64,000 bases of DNA from JAXGYV01 sp040772045 (GTDB taxonomy: Bacteria; Actinomycetota; Thermoleophilia; UBA2241). The first letter of the stretch is position 1, and every line of letters starts with the position of its first letter. The position numbers were made by a program, and so were the translations under genes. The stretch lies in NCBI GenBank assembly GCA_040772045.1, contig JAXGYV010000003.1:124001-188000 (forward strand), in the 5' to 3' direction. Of the stretch, positions 51,058 to 59,025 are shown in pieces. A model generated the notes under the pieces. That model was not told the DNA's origin, ran no database searches, and saw nothing but the letters and a program-made list of their open reading frames with translations.

Positions 51058-51528
51058 ATGACCGACCGTGGCACACCGCCTCGTCTGGCGCTCATCATCG
51101 GCGCCTGCACGATCCTGGCCATGATCGGCTTCGCTTGGGCGTTCGAGGCGATCATCACGGACGACGCGGAGACCTCCAAGGTCTCCGCGTCGTCCTACTA
51201 CCTCGTCGTCGGACACCGGGGCGTCACGCTCCACCGGTTCACAAGGGACGACCTGGAAGCACTGCCCCAGCGATCGTTCAAGCAGAACGGCAAGATCGAA
51301 AAGGGGCCAACGCTGGTAACGGTACTCCGTGAGGCGGGAGTCGAGAGCTTTACAGCGCTGGAGGTCGTCGGCATGGGCCTACGCGATTCGGGGCGAGGCG
51401 AGTTCACAGCCTCTCAACTCGAAGACGCCATCCTCGACCTAGCCAACCGCGGCACAGCCAAACTCTGTGGTCCGCGTATCGACTGGCACGAGCGAGTTCG
51501 CGATGTCACAGCACTCCGTGTCCGCTAG
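51058..51528 (+). CDS. membrane-anchored protein with a sulfite-oxidase-like (molybdopterin) fold
   Basis: 156 residues. One N-terminal membrane segment (LALIIGACTILAMIGFAWAF) places the rest outside. The outside part reads VTLHRFTRDDLEALP, KGPTLVTVLREAGVESFTALEVVGMG, LDLANRGTAKLCGP and WHERVRDVTAL, which follows the pattern of oxidoreductase molybdopterin-binding domains. The cofactor-coordinating Cys of sulfite oxidases is not in its usual place, so it may not hold a cofactor. It overlaps the next gene by 26 bases. Confidence 0.6.
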   Translation: MTDRGTPPRLALIIGACTILAMIGFAWAFEAIITDDAETSKVSASSYYLVVGHRGVTLHRFTRDDLEALPQRSFKQNGKIEKGPTLVTVLREAGVESFTALEVVGMGLRDSGRGEFTASQLEDAILDLANRGTAKLCGPRIDWHERVRDVTALRVR

Positions 51529-52114
51529 CCACCGCCGGGGAGACTTCATCTGGTCACTCACGCTCCGTGAGGCGCTCGCGCTCATCCTGATCGCGGACCT
51601 CATGATCCTCGGCAAGATGTTGCTGCGCATCCCCATCCACGTACCCGGCCACTCCGGCATCGTGTGGGTGGCCCTCATGGTGATCGGCTGGGGCATGGTG
51701 CCCAAGCGAGGCGCCGGCCTGCTCATGGGTCTCATCGCCGGCGCCTTGGCGGCCCTCTTCGGCATGGGCTCGCAGGGAGTTCTCAATGGGGTCCGCTACG
51801 CCGCCGCCGGCTTCACGCTGGATGTGCTGGCCATGGCATTCCGCGGCAGACTCACCAACTTCGTCGCGGCCGCCCTCGTGGGGGCGGCCGCGCACATGGC
51901 AAAGCTCGTGTCCATGATCCTCGTCGGCTTGATCATGCGGTATCCGCTCCGTTTCCTGGCGGCCGGCCTCGGCCTGGCCGCCACCACCCACGTAGTGTTC
52001 GGCGCGCTGGGTGGCTTGCTCGGAGCACTCGTCCTGCGCCAGCTCCACCACATGCCGGCGTTCAAAGATCGACACGCGGGAGAGCCGCCGCTCGGCCACG
52101 GAGCCCCGCGATGA
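51503..52114 (+). CDS. ECF-transporter S-component-like membrane protein
   Basis: 203 residues from the ATG at 51503. About six membrane segments, including IPIHVPGHSGIVWVALMVIGWGMVPKRGAG and LVGAAAHMAKLVSMILVGLIM. The size and the short cytosolic tails fit S components of ECF vitamin/metal importers, which bind the substrate. No EcfA or EcfT gene is nearby, so it would need a shared module or works differently. Its stop overlaps the next start (ATGA). Confidence 0.6.
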   Translation: MSQHSVSASHRRGDFIWSLTLREALALILIADLMILGKMLLRIPIHVPGHSGIVWVALMVIGWGMVPKRGAGLLMGLIAGALAALFGMGSQGVLNGVRYAAAGFTLDVLAMAFRGRLTNFVAAALVGAAAHMAKLVSMILVGLIMRYPLRFLAAGLGLAATTHVVFGALGGLLGALVLRQLHHMPAFKDRHAGEPPLGHGAPR

Positions 52115-54027
52115 GACGTCGAAGCGGACGGTTCTGGAGCGTCTTCCTCGCGGCGGGATCGCTCGTGGCGCTCGCTGTTAGTCTCGGCTCGGCGATCACC
52201 CACAGCTCCGCCCTGGCAGCCGCGGCACCCCTGCGGAGCATCACTATCGGCGAGGGCGGCAGCGAGAACTTCAGCTTCTCCTCGCTGCCGCCCGAGCTCG
52301 CGCTGTCCGCAGCACCAGGCGGCCGCCTGGTGCTGCGTCCCCAGGTCCTGTGGATGCTCGACGGCTCTTCGCCAGGCTACGCGGGCAGGTTTCCGCCTGA
52401 TCCACGATCGGTCCAGCGCCTGAGCAACGGCAACACGCTGCTGGCCGACCGGGTGAATTGCCTGGTGGGCGAGTTTCGGCCTAATGGAACACTGGCGTGG
52501 TCTTACACTAAGGCAGACGATCCGAAGCTCGTCTGGCCCTTCGCGGCACAGCGCCTGGCGAACGGCAACACACTGATCACCGATCGCCGCGGTACGCGCG
52601 TGTTCGAGGTCACCCCCGCAAAGCATCTGGTATGGCAGTACGGCAGCACCGCGGAGTGGGGGACAGGCGTGGACCGTCTGGCCGATCCCTTCTCGGCGAC
52701 ACGGCTTCCCAACGGCAATACCCTCATCTGCGACAATAAAGAGGCCAACCGTGTGATCGAAGTGCGGACCTCCGACTACGATCCGGCAAAGCCGAACAAC
52801 GGCTACACGCCCGCCAGCATCGTCTGGCGCTACGGGCAAGATGGCGTGGATGGCGTCGCGGCCGGTCAGCTCCGCTCGCCGCGCTCCGCCCAGCGTCTGG
52901 GCAACGGCGACACGCTCATCTGCGACGCCTGGGCCAACCGGGTCATCCAGGTTACGCCTAGTGGCGACATCGTCTGGCAGTATGGCCAGACAGACGTGAC
53001 GAACACCGGCGACCCCGTCGACGACCTACTGAAGGACTGCAACTTCGCCCTGCGCTTAGCCACGGGGAACACCGTGATCTGCGATACGGGAAACAGCCGC
53101 GTCATAGAGGTGGACGATCAGGGCCACCTGGTGCGTCAGAGGGGAAACGGACCGCTGGATGAAGCCGCCGCGCAGTTGCGCGAGCCGCGTTCTCTGGACG
53201 TCACCGCAGATGGCCGCTTGATCATCGCCGACACGGGCGGCGCCCGCGTGGCCGAACTGGGCATGCCGGCCTCGGCCACGGCCACCTCGAAGACCACGGA
53301 GTGTGGCCTGCACTTCACGAAGAGCTTCGTCTCACTCGACTGGACTGGAGAGGGCAACGGTCGCGTGAGCATCGCCTATCGCATCGACAGCGGGCCCTGG
53401 CATTCGGCCGGCAGCTCCGGGTACTTCACATTTCCCTCTGGCACACGAGGATGGGACCTCACCTACCGCGCCACCCTGCAGACAGCCGATCACAACTCCG
53501 GCCCAGAGCTCGCCTCGCTCACTATCGCCTATCGACGCTACGAGGCCAGCTCAGGCGGAAACAATGGCGATGGCTCAAGCGGCGGCACAGGTTCGGGCGG
53601 CGGCGGTTCGGGCGGCGGCACAGGATCGGGCGGCAGCAGCGGCTCCGACGGTGGCGCAGGGTCCGGCTCCGGCAGCGGCTCGGGCGACGGGAGCAGCACA
53701 GGACACCACGGCAAGACATCCCCATCAGGGGGCGCTGTAAACTCCACAACGACGGAGGGCATCTTTGTGGCGCCGCGCGCCGAAGTCGTAACCGGGACCG
53801 TCGTTCAGGAGCCCAACGGAACGGTGACCGGAACCGTCTTGAAATCCGGCGGCGGTACGCGTGGCGGAGGCGGACGGTCGAGCGGCGGGCCGGCGGAGCG
53901 CATCTCCGCGGCAGCTGTTACCTCGGCCACCGTGCTCGGGCTCTCGCTGCTGGCGGCGCCGGCGGCGTTTGTCGACCGGCGGCGGCGGCGACTGAGCGCA
54001 CACGACCACAGTCTGGATTCCGCCTAG
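52111..54027 (+). CDS. surface beta-propeller protein with a C-terminal membrane anchor
   Basis: 638 residues, start overlapping the previous stop. Signal peptide, then at least five repeats of the form RLxNGNTLIxDxxxNRVIEV (residues about 100-400), as in NHL/PQQ-like or arylsulfotransferase-type propellers. A beta-rich domain follows, then a Gly/Ser linker of about 55 residues (near 53,556-53,705), and a C-terminal membrane helix (SATVLGLSLLAAPAAF) with RRRRR behind it. The layout is that of a wall-spanning, membrane-anchored binding protein. Confidence 0.75.
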   Translation: MRRRSGRFWSVFLAAGSLVALAVSLGSAITHSSALAAAAPLRSITIGEGGSENFSFSSLPPELALSAAPGGRLVLRPQVLWMLDGSSPGYAGRFPPDPRSVQRLSNGNTLLADRVNCLVGEFRPNGTLAWSYTKADDPKLVWPFAAQRLANGNTLITDRRGTRVFEVTPAKHLVWQYGSTAEWGTGVDRLADPFSATRLPNGNTLICDNKEANRVIEVRTSDYDPAKPNNGYTPASIVWRYGQDGVDGVAAGQLRSPRSAQRLGNGDTLICDAWANRVIQVTPSGDIVWQYGQTDVTNTGDPVDDLLKDCNFALRLATGNTVICDTGNSRVIEVDDQGHLVRQRGNGPLDEAAAQLREPRSLDVTADGRLIIADTGGARVAELGMPASATATSKTTECGLHFTKSFVSLDWTGEGNGRVSIAYRIDSGPWHSAGSSGYFTFPSGTRGWDLTYRATLQTADHNSGPELASLTIAYRRYEASSGGNNGDGSSGGTGSGGGGSGGGTGSGGSSGSDGGAGSGSGSGSGDGSSTGHHGKTSPSGGAVNSTTTEGIFVAPRAEVVTGTVVQEPNGTVTGTVLKSGGGTRGGGGRSSGGPAERISAAAVTSATVLGLSLLAAPAAFVDRRRRRLSAHDHSLDSA

Positions 54028-54081
54028 CCGGCGGACCACGGAGCCGATGCGCATACCCGCCCTCGGAGAGACAGGAGAACT

Positions 54082-54915
54082 GTGACGAAGCCCATCGAGA
54101 GGCCGCTGCCACCACGAGCCTACGTAGCCTTTGACGATACCGATACCCTGACCGCCGATCGCGGCACCGGTAAGCTCGCCCGTTGGTTCGGCGACCGGCT
54201 GCCTGAGGACGTCGCGCTGTGGGGCGTAGTACGTGTACAGCTTCCGGTGCTGCCCGGTATCCCGTTTACCTCCCACAACAGTGCCGCCGTGGTGGTGCTG
54301 GAGCGTACCAGCCAATCGTTCGGCGCACAGCGAGACGGCGCGCCAGCTTGGGAACGTGAGCTGATCGACGAACTCGTGCTCCGCGCTAGGCAACACGTCG
54401 AGGAGCTCGCGCTCCCGGGCAGCGACCCCGGCGTCTGCGTTGCCTGGGACGGCTGTCCCGCGCTGGCGCCCCTCATGGAGTTCGGCCAGCGGGCGGCCGT
54501 CGCGGTAGTCGATCAGGCACAGGCTAAGGCCGCCGCGGCCCGGGCGCACCTCTCGGGCCACGGCGGTACGTGCGACGGCATCATCGGCGCCGCCGCCGGC
54601 GTCGGTCTGGTCAGCGGCGGCTGGGGCGGGCGCCTCATTGAGTACCGCTGGAACGGTCTGGGATTGCGCGATGTACCAGATCCAGTGAGCGTGGCGGAGC
54701 TCCACGCCGCCGGTATCCGGGTGGTCGCCCTCGACCGCGACGCACCGCTGCCGGCGCCACACCACCGCATCCATCACGGCAACTGGCTGCGTCCGCGCTT
54801 CTGGGCCGGCCGGCCTGTACTCCCCGTGCTACGCCACACGGCCGGCAACGACGATGCCTGGGTCATCGTCGGGCCGCGCTCTCGTGGTACAACGCGGCCA
54901 ACCCTTGAGGAGTAG
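54082..54915 (+). CDS. TiaS-like protein (N-terminal part only)
   Basis: 277 residues, GTG start with AGGAG 5 bases upstream. It begins RAYVAFDDTDTLTADRGTGKLAR, close to the FDDTDS...GT start of archaeal TiaS, the enzyme that puts agmatine on tRNA-Ile2. SHNSAAVVVLE and GIIGAAAGVGLVS also fit that family's core. Archaeal TiaS is about 420 residues with OB-fold and zinc domains at the C-terminus, which are missing. It lies 2 bases before the ExbB-like gene, so a tRNA role is doubtful. Function unknown. Confidence 0.55.
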   Translation: MTKPIERPLPPRAYVAFDDTDTLTADRGTGKLARWFGDRLPEDVALWGVVRVQLPVLPGIPFTSHNSAAVVVLERTSQSFGAQRDGAPAWERELIDELVLRARQHVEELALPGSDPGVCVAWDGCPALAPLMEFGQRAAVAVVDQAQAKAAAARAHLSGHGGTCDGIIGAAAGVGLVSGGWGGRLIEYRWNGLGLRDVPDPVSVAELHAAGIRVVALDRDAPLPAPHHRIHHGNWLRPRFWAGRPVLPVLRHTAGNDDAWVIVGPRSRGTTRPTLEE

Positions 54916-54917
54916 CC

Positions 54918-55574
54918 ATGGACCTCTCCAGCCTAGCCCACGACATCGAGCGGACTATCTACTACACCGCCACGGGCCTCATGTACCCCGTGCTCATCGC
55001 CGCGCTGGTCTGCCTTGCGTGGGTGCTCGTCGAGCTCGGCTGGTTTCTCTATGAGGCCTACCTGCGCGTGCGCTACCGTGATCTCAACCTGCTCGAGAGC
55101 AGGGCCCTGCGGGCGCGTAAGGCGTTCGCCGCCGGAAAGCCCAGCGAGGCATACCGGCTGCTGCAGGAGAACAAGCACTCGATGGTGGTCGTTAAGTTCA
55201 TCTACGACCTCATCCGCAACTATCAAGTTGACAAGCTCCCGCAGAAACCACTGAAGCTGCTGCAGGAGTACGAGTTCTACACCATGAGACGGCTGGAGAA
55301 GACGCGTACCCTGGTGCGCGTGGGACCTATGATTGGCCTCATGGGGACACTGATTCCTCTGGCTCCTGCCCTTACGGCATTGGCGGCCGGCGACACGCAG
55401 ACACTCGCGGACAGACTCACGGTGGCCTTCTCGGTTACCGTCCTCGGCCTCCTCATCGGAGGACTGGCGTTCGCACTGAGCATCCTGCGCGACCGCATGT
55501 ACGCACAAGACATCTCCGATCTGGAGTACATGCTCGAGCTGCTGGAGAGCGCGGAGCCTGTAAAGGAGGACTGA
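54918..55574 (+). CDS. MotA/TolQ/ExbB-family proton channel protein
   Basis: 218 residues. Three membrane segments at about 20-45, 128-150 and 165-190, with a cytoplasmic loop of about 80 residues between the first and second. The conserved channel part reads RVGPMIGLMGTLIPLAPALTAL and ADRLTVAFSVTVLGLLIGGLAFAL. ExbB-type proteins form pentamers around two ExbD-type plugs and use ion flow to drive movement outside the membrane. Preceded by GAGGAG, and 4 bases before the partner gene. Confidence 0.88.
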   Translation: MDLSSLAHDIERTIYYTATGLMYPVLIAALVCLAWVLVELGWFLYEAYLRVRYRDLNLLESRALRARKAFAAGKPSEAYRLLQENKHSMVVVKFIYDLIRNYQVDKLPQKPLKLLQEYEFYTMRRLEKTRTLVRVGPMIGLMGTLIPLAPALTALAAGDTQTLADRLTVAFSVTVLGLLIGGLAFALSILRDRMYAQDISDLEYMLELLESAEPVKED

Positions 55575-55578
55575 CGCC

Positions 55579-56037
55579 GTGGCACCGCCAACTACCGACC
55601 GCAGCTTGGTAGAGGTCAGTCGAGAGCACCTCGAGGGGTCGCTCGAGAATGGCCGGTTCCGCTACATGCATCGTCGCCGCATCGATCGCGCCGATCGCAA
55701 CGGCGACCCCCTGGACGGCATCGTGAATCTCTTCGATGTGGCGATCGTGCTAGCCGTGGCGTTCCTGCTCGCCGCGCTCACCAGCTTCGGCCTCGCAGAT
55801 ATCTTCTCCGACAAGGACGTCACCATCGTCACCAACCCAGGTACGCCCGACATGCGCGTGATCATGAAACAAGGCGATCAGGTGCGTTACCTAGACATGG
55901 CCGACGGCAAGCAAGCCACCGGAGTTGGCGAGCTCATCGGACGCTTCTACCGCCTTGAGGACGGCACAACCGTCTACGTCCCCGCCGAGCCCGCGACCGG
56001 GGTCACTCCGTCCCCTCAGCCGAGCGCAGAGCCCTAA
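55579..56037 (+). CDS. DUF2149-like ExbD-type partner
   Basis: 152 residues, GTG start with GGAGGA upstream. One membrane segment (NLFDVAIVLAVAFLLAALTSF) starts with Asp53, matching the PLIDVMLVLL-type start of ExbD/TolR, whose Asp carries protons. The outside part (residues 75-152) is a short beta-rich domain ending in a Pro/Ser tail. I assign it to the DUF2149 type from memory of its pairing with ExbB-like channels in methanogens. Partner of the preceding gene. Confidence 0.7.
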   Translation: MAPPTTDRSLVEVSREHLEGSLENGRFRYMHRRRIDRADRNGDPLDGIVNLFDVAIVLAVAFLLAALTSFGLADIFSDKDVTIVTNPGTPDMRVIMKQGDQVRYLDMADGKQATGVGELIGRFYRLEDGTTVYVPAEPATGVTPSPQPSAEP

Positions 56038-56114
56038 CCAAGCCGACCGTCTGGGCAGCAGATCGCCGCGCGCTCGGCCGACGCAGTTCTGCCGAGCGAC
56101 GCGGCGAAAACAAC

Positions 56115-57152
56115 TCAGGCAGAGCCGATGCGCAGAGTTCTGCCCACGGTGAGGCGATGGAAGCCCTCGCCGAAACGACGATGGAAGTACTCTAAGGTCC
56201 AGTCGCAGCTATCGTGTGGCGAAAGGGCGACCACGGGCACCTGGCGACTCTGTAACTCGGCGGCGGCGCGCGCGGCGTCGAGCTCGCTGGGCAGAAGCCA
56301 CGGCGGCTTGCCGGTGCACAGCAGCCGCTGGAGCGGCACGCCGTACCGTTTGGCGCGTGAGTCCTTTACGGGCAAGTGCAACCCGCCGACGAACGCGCCA
56401 AACGGACCTCCGAAGACCTGCTCGCAGCGGAGCAGGAACCTGTCGAGCCCGGGGTGACCGCAGCCGCTGATCAGCACCAGCCCGTGGCCCTCCACGCGGA
56501 CCACCAGACCGTGCTCCAGCAGCTCGCCCTCGGGGAAGAGGTATCTGGGGATGGCCCCAGTCGAGGCCAACCCTGGCCCGATCACGCGGGGCTGGTCACA
56601 CACCACCGGCGTTACTCCCGTCCCCGACAGAGGAACGGGACAGTACGCGGGGACGGACCGTGCCAGATGCACCCCGCCATCGGTCAGGAGGATCCTGCGC
56701 TGCTTCTCGCCCTCCATACCTCCGAGATGATCGGAGTGCGCGTGTGAGATGAACACGGCGTCGACCTGCTGCAAAGGAACGTCGAGCAGCGCAGCGTTCG
56801 TGGCGAGCGGAGACGGAAAGCGGCAGGCGGCGTTGTCTCCCATGTCGAAGAGGATGCTCCGCTCCTCGGTGCGCACGTAGTAAGACACACCGGCCTCGGT
56901 GAGGAGATCCTCCCGTTCGGCAGCCCATTCGACCAAGGGAGTGATCTCCACCCAGCGCGTCGCGCCGAGATCCTCCACACGATCCGCCGCCTGAGCCACC
57001 GTACGATACCAGCGCTCGTCTACCGAGCGCCGACCGCGCAGAAAGGCGGCAGCCTCCCAGGCCGCGACCGACGCACCCAATGCGCCGAGGAGCGCGGCAC
57101 AGCGCCCAACCACCGCCCCCGACGTCGGCGGCACCGGCTGCTCATCCGCCAT
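56115..57152 (-). CDS. metallo-beta-lactamase-fold hydrolase, membrane-anchored
   Basis: 345 residues from the ATG at 57152 with GGGAGG upstream. An N-terminal hydrophobic stretch (about residues 14-38) may anchor it. The MBL metal motif SHAHSDHLGG is at 126-135, with a later GCGHPGLD His and a FVGGLHL. The pattern fits the MJ0296/MTH1326-type group (7,8-dihydropterin-6-methyl-(ribofuranosyl)aminobenzene-phosphate synthase-like). Actual substrate unknown. Downstream of the amidohydrolase, on the same strand. Confidence 0.75.
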   Translation of the reverse strand: MADEQPVPPTSGAVVGRCAALLGALGASVAAWEAAAFLRGRRSVDERWYRTVAQAADRVEDLGATRWVEITPLVEWAAEREDLLTEAGVSYYVRTEERSILFDMGDNAACRFPSPLATNAALLDVPLQQVDAVFISHAHSDHLGGMEGEKQRRILLTDGGVHLARSVPAYCPVPLSGTGVTPVVCDQPRVIGPGLASTGAIPRYLFPEGELLEHGLVVRVEGHGLVLISGCGHPGLDRFLLRCEQVFGGPFGAFVGGLHLPVKDSRAKRYGVPLQRLLCTGKPPWLLPSELDAARAAAELQSRQVPVVALSPHDSCDWTLEYFHRRFGEGFHRLTVGRTLRIGSA

Positions 57153-57165
57153 GTCATCCTCCCGT

Positions 57166-58881
57166 TCAGAAACCGTGGCGTCTATACACTTCACGACCAC
57201 CGACCATGGTCAGCAAGCAGCGGTTCTCCCTCGCTTCCTCGGGAGTAACAGTTCCAAAATCGTGCTCCCACACGGCGAGGTCGGCGTACTTGCCGGGAGT
57301 AAGACTCCCCACCCAGTTTTCTAAGAATAGCTGCCGGGCGGCCTGACTGGAATACGCCGCGAGCGCTTCCAGCGGCCCGATCGCCTCTTGAACTCCGAAT
57401 GGATGCGGTCCGTAGCGGTTGAGCAGCGTCCGCCGGCACATGGCCGTCGCGATCCCGTAGCGCGGGCCCGCTGGGGTCACCGGGTAGTCTGAGCCAGCCG
57501 TCCAGTTGATCCCCCGCATTCTGTAGCTGCGAAGAGGGAACAGCCGGCTATTACGAGCCGGACCGAAGTTCGCGGCGTAGTAATCACCCAAGAACCAGAG
57601 AAACGCGGGCTGAGTCTCTGGGACAGCCACATCGAATCGCCGTTGCAGTTCTACGATCCTATCCAGCGCCTCGTGGGTAGGGATGTGACAATGAATCAGC
57701 CCATGGCGCAGCCCTGCGACCGGATTTTCGGCGAGCGCCTCTTCGTAGCAGTCGAGGCAGAAGTCGATAGCTCGATCTCCTATGCAGTGCACGCTCATGT
57801 GGATCCCATTCGAGTGGAAGAGCTTCGCCTGGTCCCGGAACACATCGGCATCCACGACCGGATAGCCTTTGTTGCCACCATCCAGAATCCCGGGCCCCTC
57901 ATACCAGTCGTCGTATACCCACGCCGTTCGCGCCCCGGTGGTTCCGTCGAGGTATATCTTGACGCCGCCGCACATGAGCTGGTGCTCCGTACGGGCAGCC
58001 GAGGAGGCTTTGGCCCCCGCGATGTGACCCAGGAGAGCGTTGCACGGAGCCAACTCGCGAGGAGCCTCCCACATGAAGAAGGTACGGATGCCCAGCAGCC
58101 CGCGTTCTAACGCTAGCAGATAGTCCTCCCAGCGCTGCGCATCACCACCTCCGTCCTTCACCGAAGTAACGCCCTCCGCGTGGAACAGCTCACAGGCCCT
58201 GGCCACGCCACGGATGCGGTCTTCCTGGGAGGGGGGAGGGATCAGCCGCGTCACAGCCAGCTGCGCCGCATCTATGAGGACACCCGTGGGTCTGCCTTCC
58301 TCGTCACGCTCAATGCGTCCATGGGGGGGATCAGTCGTCGACGACTGCACTCCCGCCAAGCGCAAAGCCAGGGAGTTGCCAGCTCCGTAGCACTCGGAAG
58401 CGTGCGAGAGCCAGACCGGATGGTCTGGCGAGACGGCGTCCAAATCTGCTGCCACGATGTACCGACGCTCGGCTAGCGTACCCTCGTTCCACCCCGTCCC
58501 CACGATCCACGTGCCAGGCGGGACAGTCGCCGTCCGCTCCCGCACCTTCGCCGCGATCTCCTTAATGGAACCCACACTGGGATACGCCGCGTCGATGGTC
58601 ACGATCTCGTGCACGGCAGAGAAGTGGCAGTGCGAGTCGACGAGACCCGGCGTTACCGGATGGCCGCCGAGATCCAGCACCTCGGTGTGCGGTGCGACGA
58701 GGCTCAGGAGCTCGCGCGTATCCCCCAGGGCCACCACCCTTCCTTCAGTCACGGCCACACCTTCAGCCAACGGCTGAGCCGGGTCCATTGTCCGCACGCG
58801 CGCATTAACGAGCACAAGGTCGGGCGTCAGCCGCTTCGTCCGCGAAGAGCCTGCGTTTGAGGTGGGTTCGGCCGAGTCCAC
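57166..58881 (-). CDS. YtcJ-like amidohydrolase
   Basis: 571 residues from the GTG at 58881, which has AAAGGAG upstream. Amidohydrolase_3 family: PGLVDSHCHFSAV near the start (HxH metal ligands), GVKIYLDGTTGARTAW, HSNGIHMSVHCIGDRAID, HGLIHCHI, GSDYPV. Enzymes of this group hydrolyse amides or imides, but most have no known substrate. The binding-protein gene upstream hints at an imported amino-acid-like amide. Confidence 0.82.
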   Translation of the reverse strand: MDSAEPTSNAGSSRTKRLTPDLVLVNARVRTMDPAQPLAEGVAVTEGRVVALGDTRELLSLVAPHTEVLDLGGHPVTPGLVDSHCHFSAVHEIVTIDAAYPSVGSIKEIAAKVRERTATVPPGTWIVGTGWNEGTLAERRYIVAADLDAVSPDHPVWLSHASECYGAGNSLALRLAGVQSSTTDPPHGRIERDEEGRPTGVLIDAAQLAVTRLIPPPSQEDRIRGVARACELFHAEGVTSVKDGGGDAQRWEDYLLALERGLLGIRTFFMWEAPRELAPCNALLGHIAGAKASSAARTEHQLMCGGVKIYLDGTTGARTAWVYDDWYEGPGILDGGNKGYPVVDADVFRDQAKLFHSNGIHMSVHCIGDRAIDFCLDCYEEALAENPVAGLRHGLIHCHIPTHEALDRIVELQRRFDVAVPETQPAFLWFLGDYYAANFGPARNSRLFPLRSYRMRGINWTAGSDYPVTPAGPRYGIATAMCRRTLLNRYGPHPFGVQEAIGPLEALAAYSSQAARQLFLENWVGSLTPGKYADLAVWEHDFGTVTPEEARENRCLLTMVGGREVYRRHGF

Positions 58882-59025
58882 TGCGTCTCCTTTCGTCTCA
58901 ACAACGACATGCTGCACCCACCTCGGGAATCGCCGCAGTACACGACAGCGCGAGAGCGGGGGCCGGGGGCGGAGAGCGGGGGACGTGCCTCCACCCCCGG
59001 CCGATCTCATTCCGTTACGCCGCCG

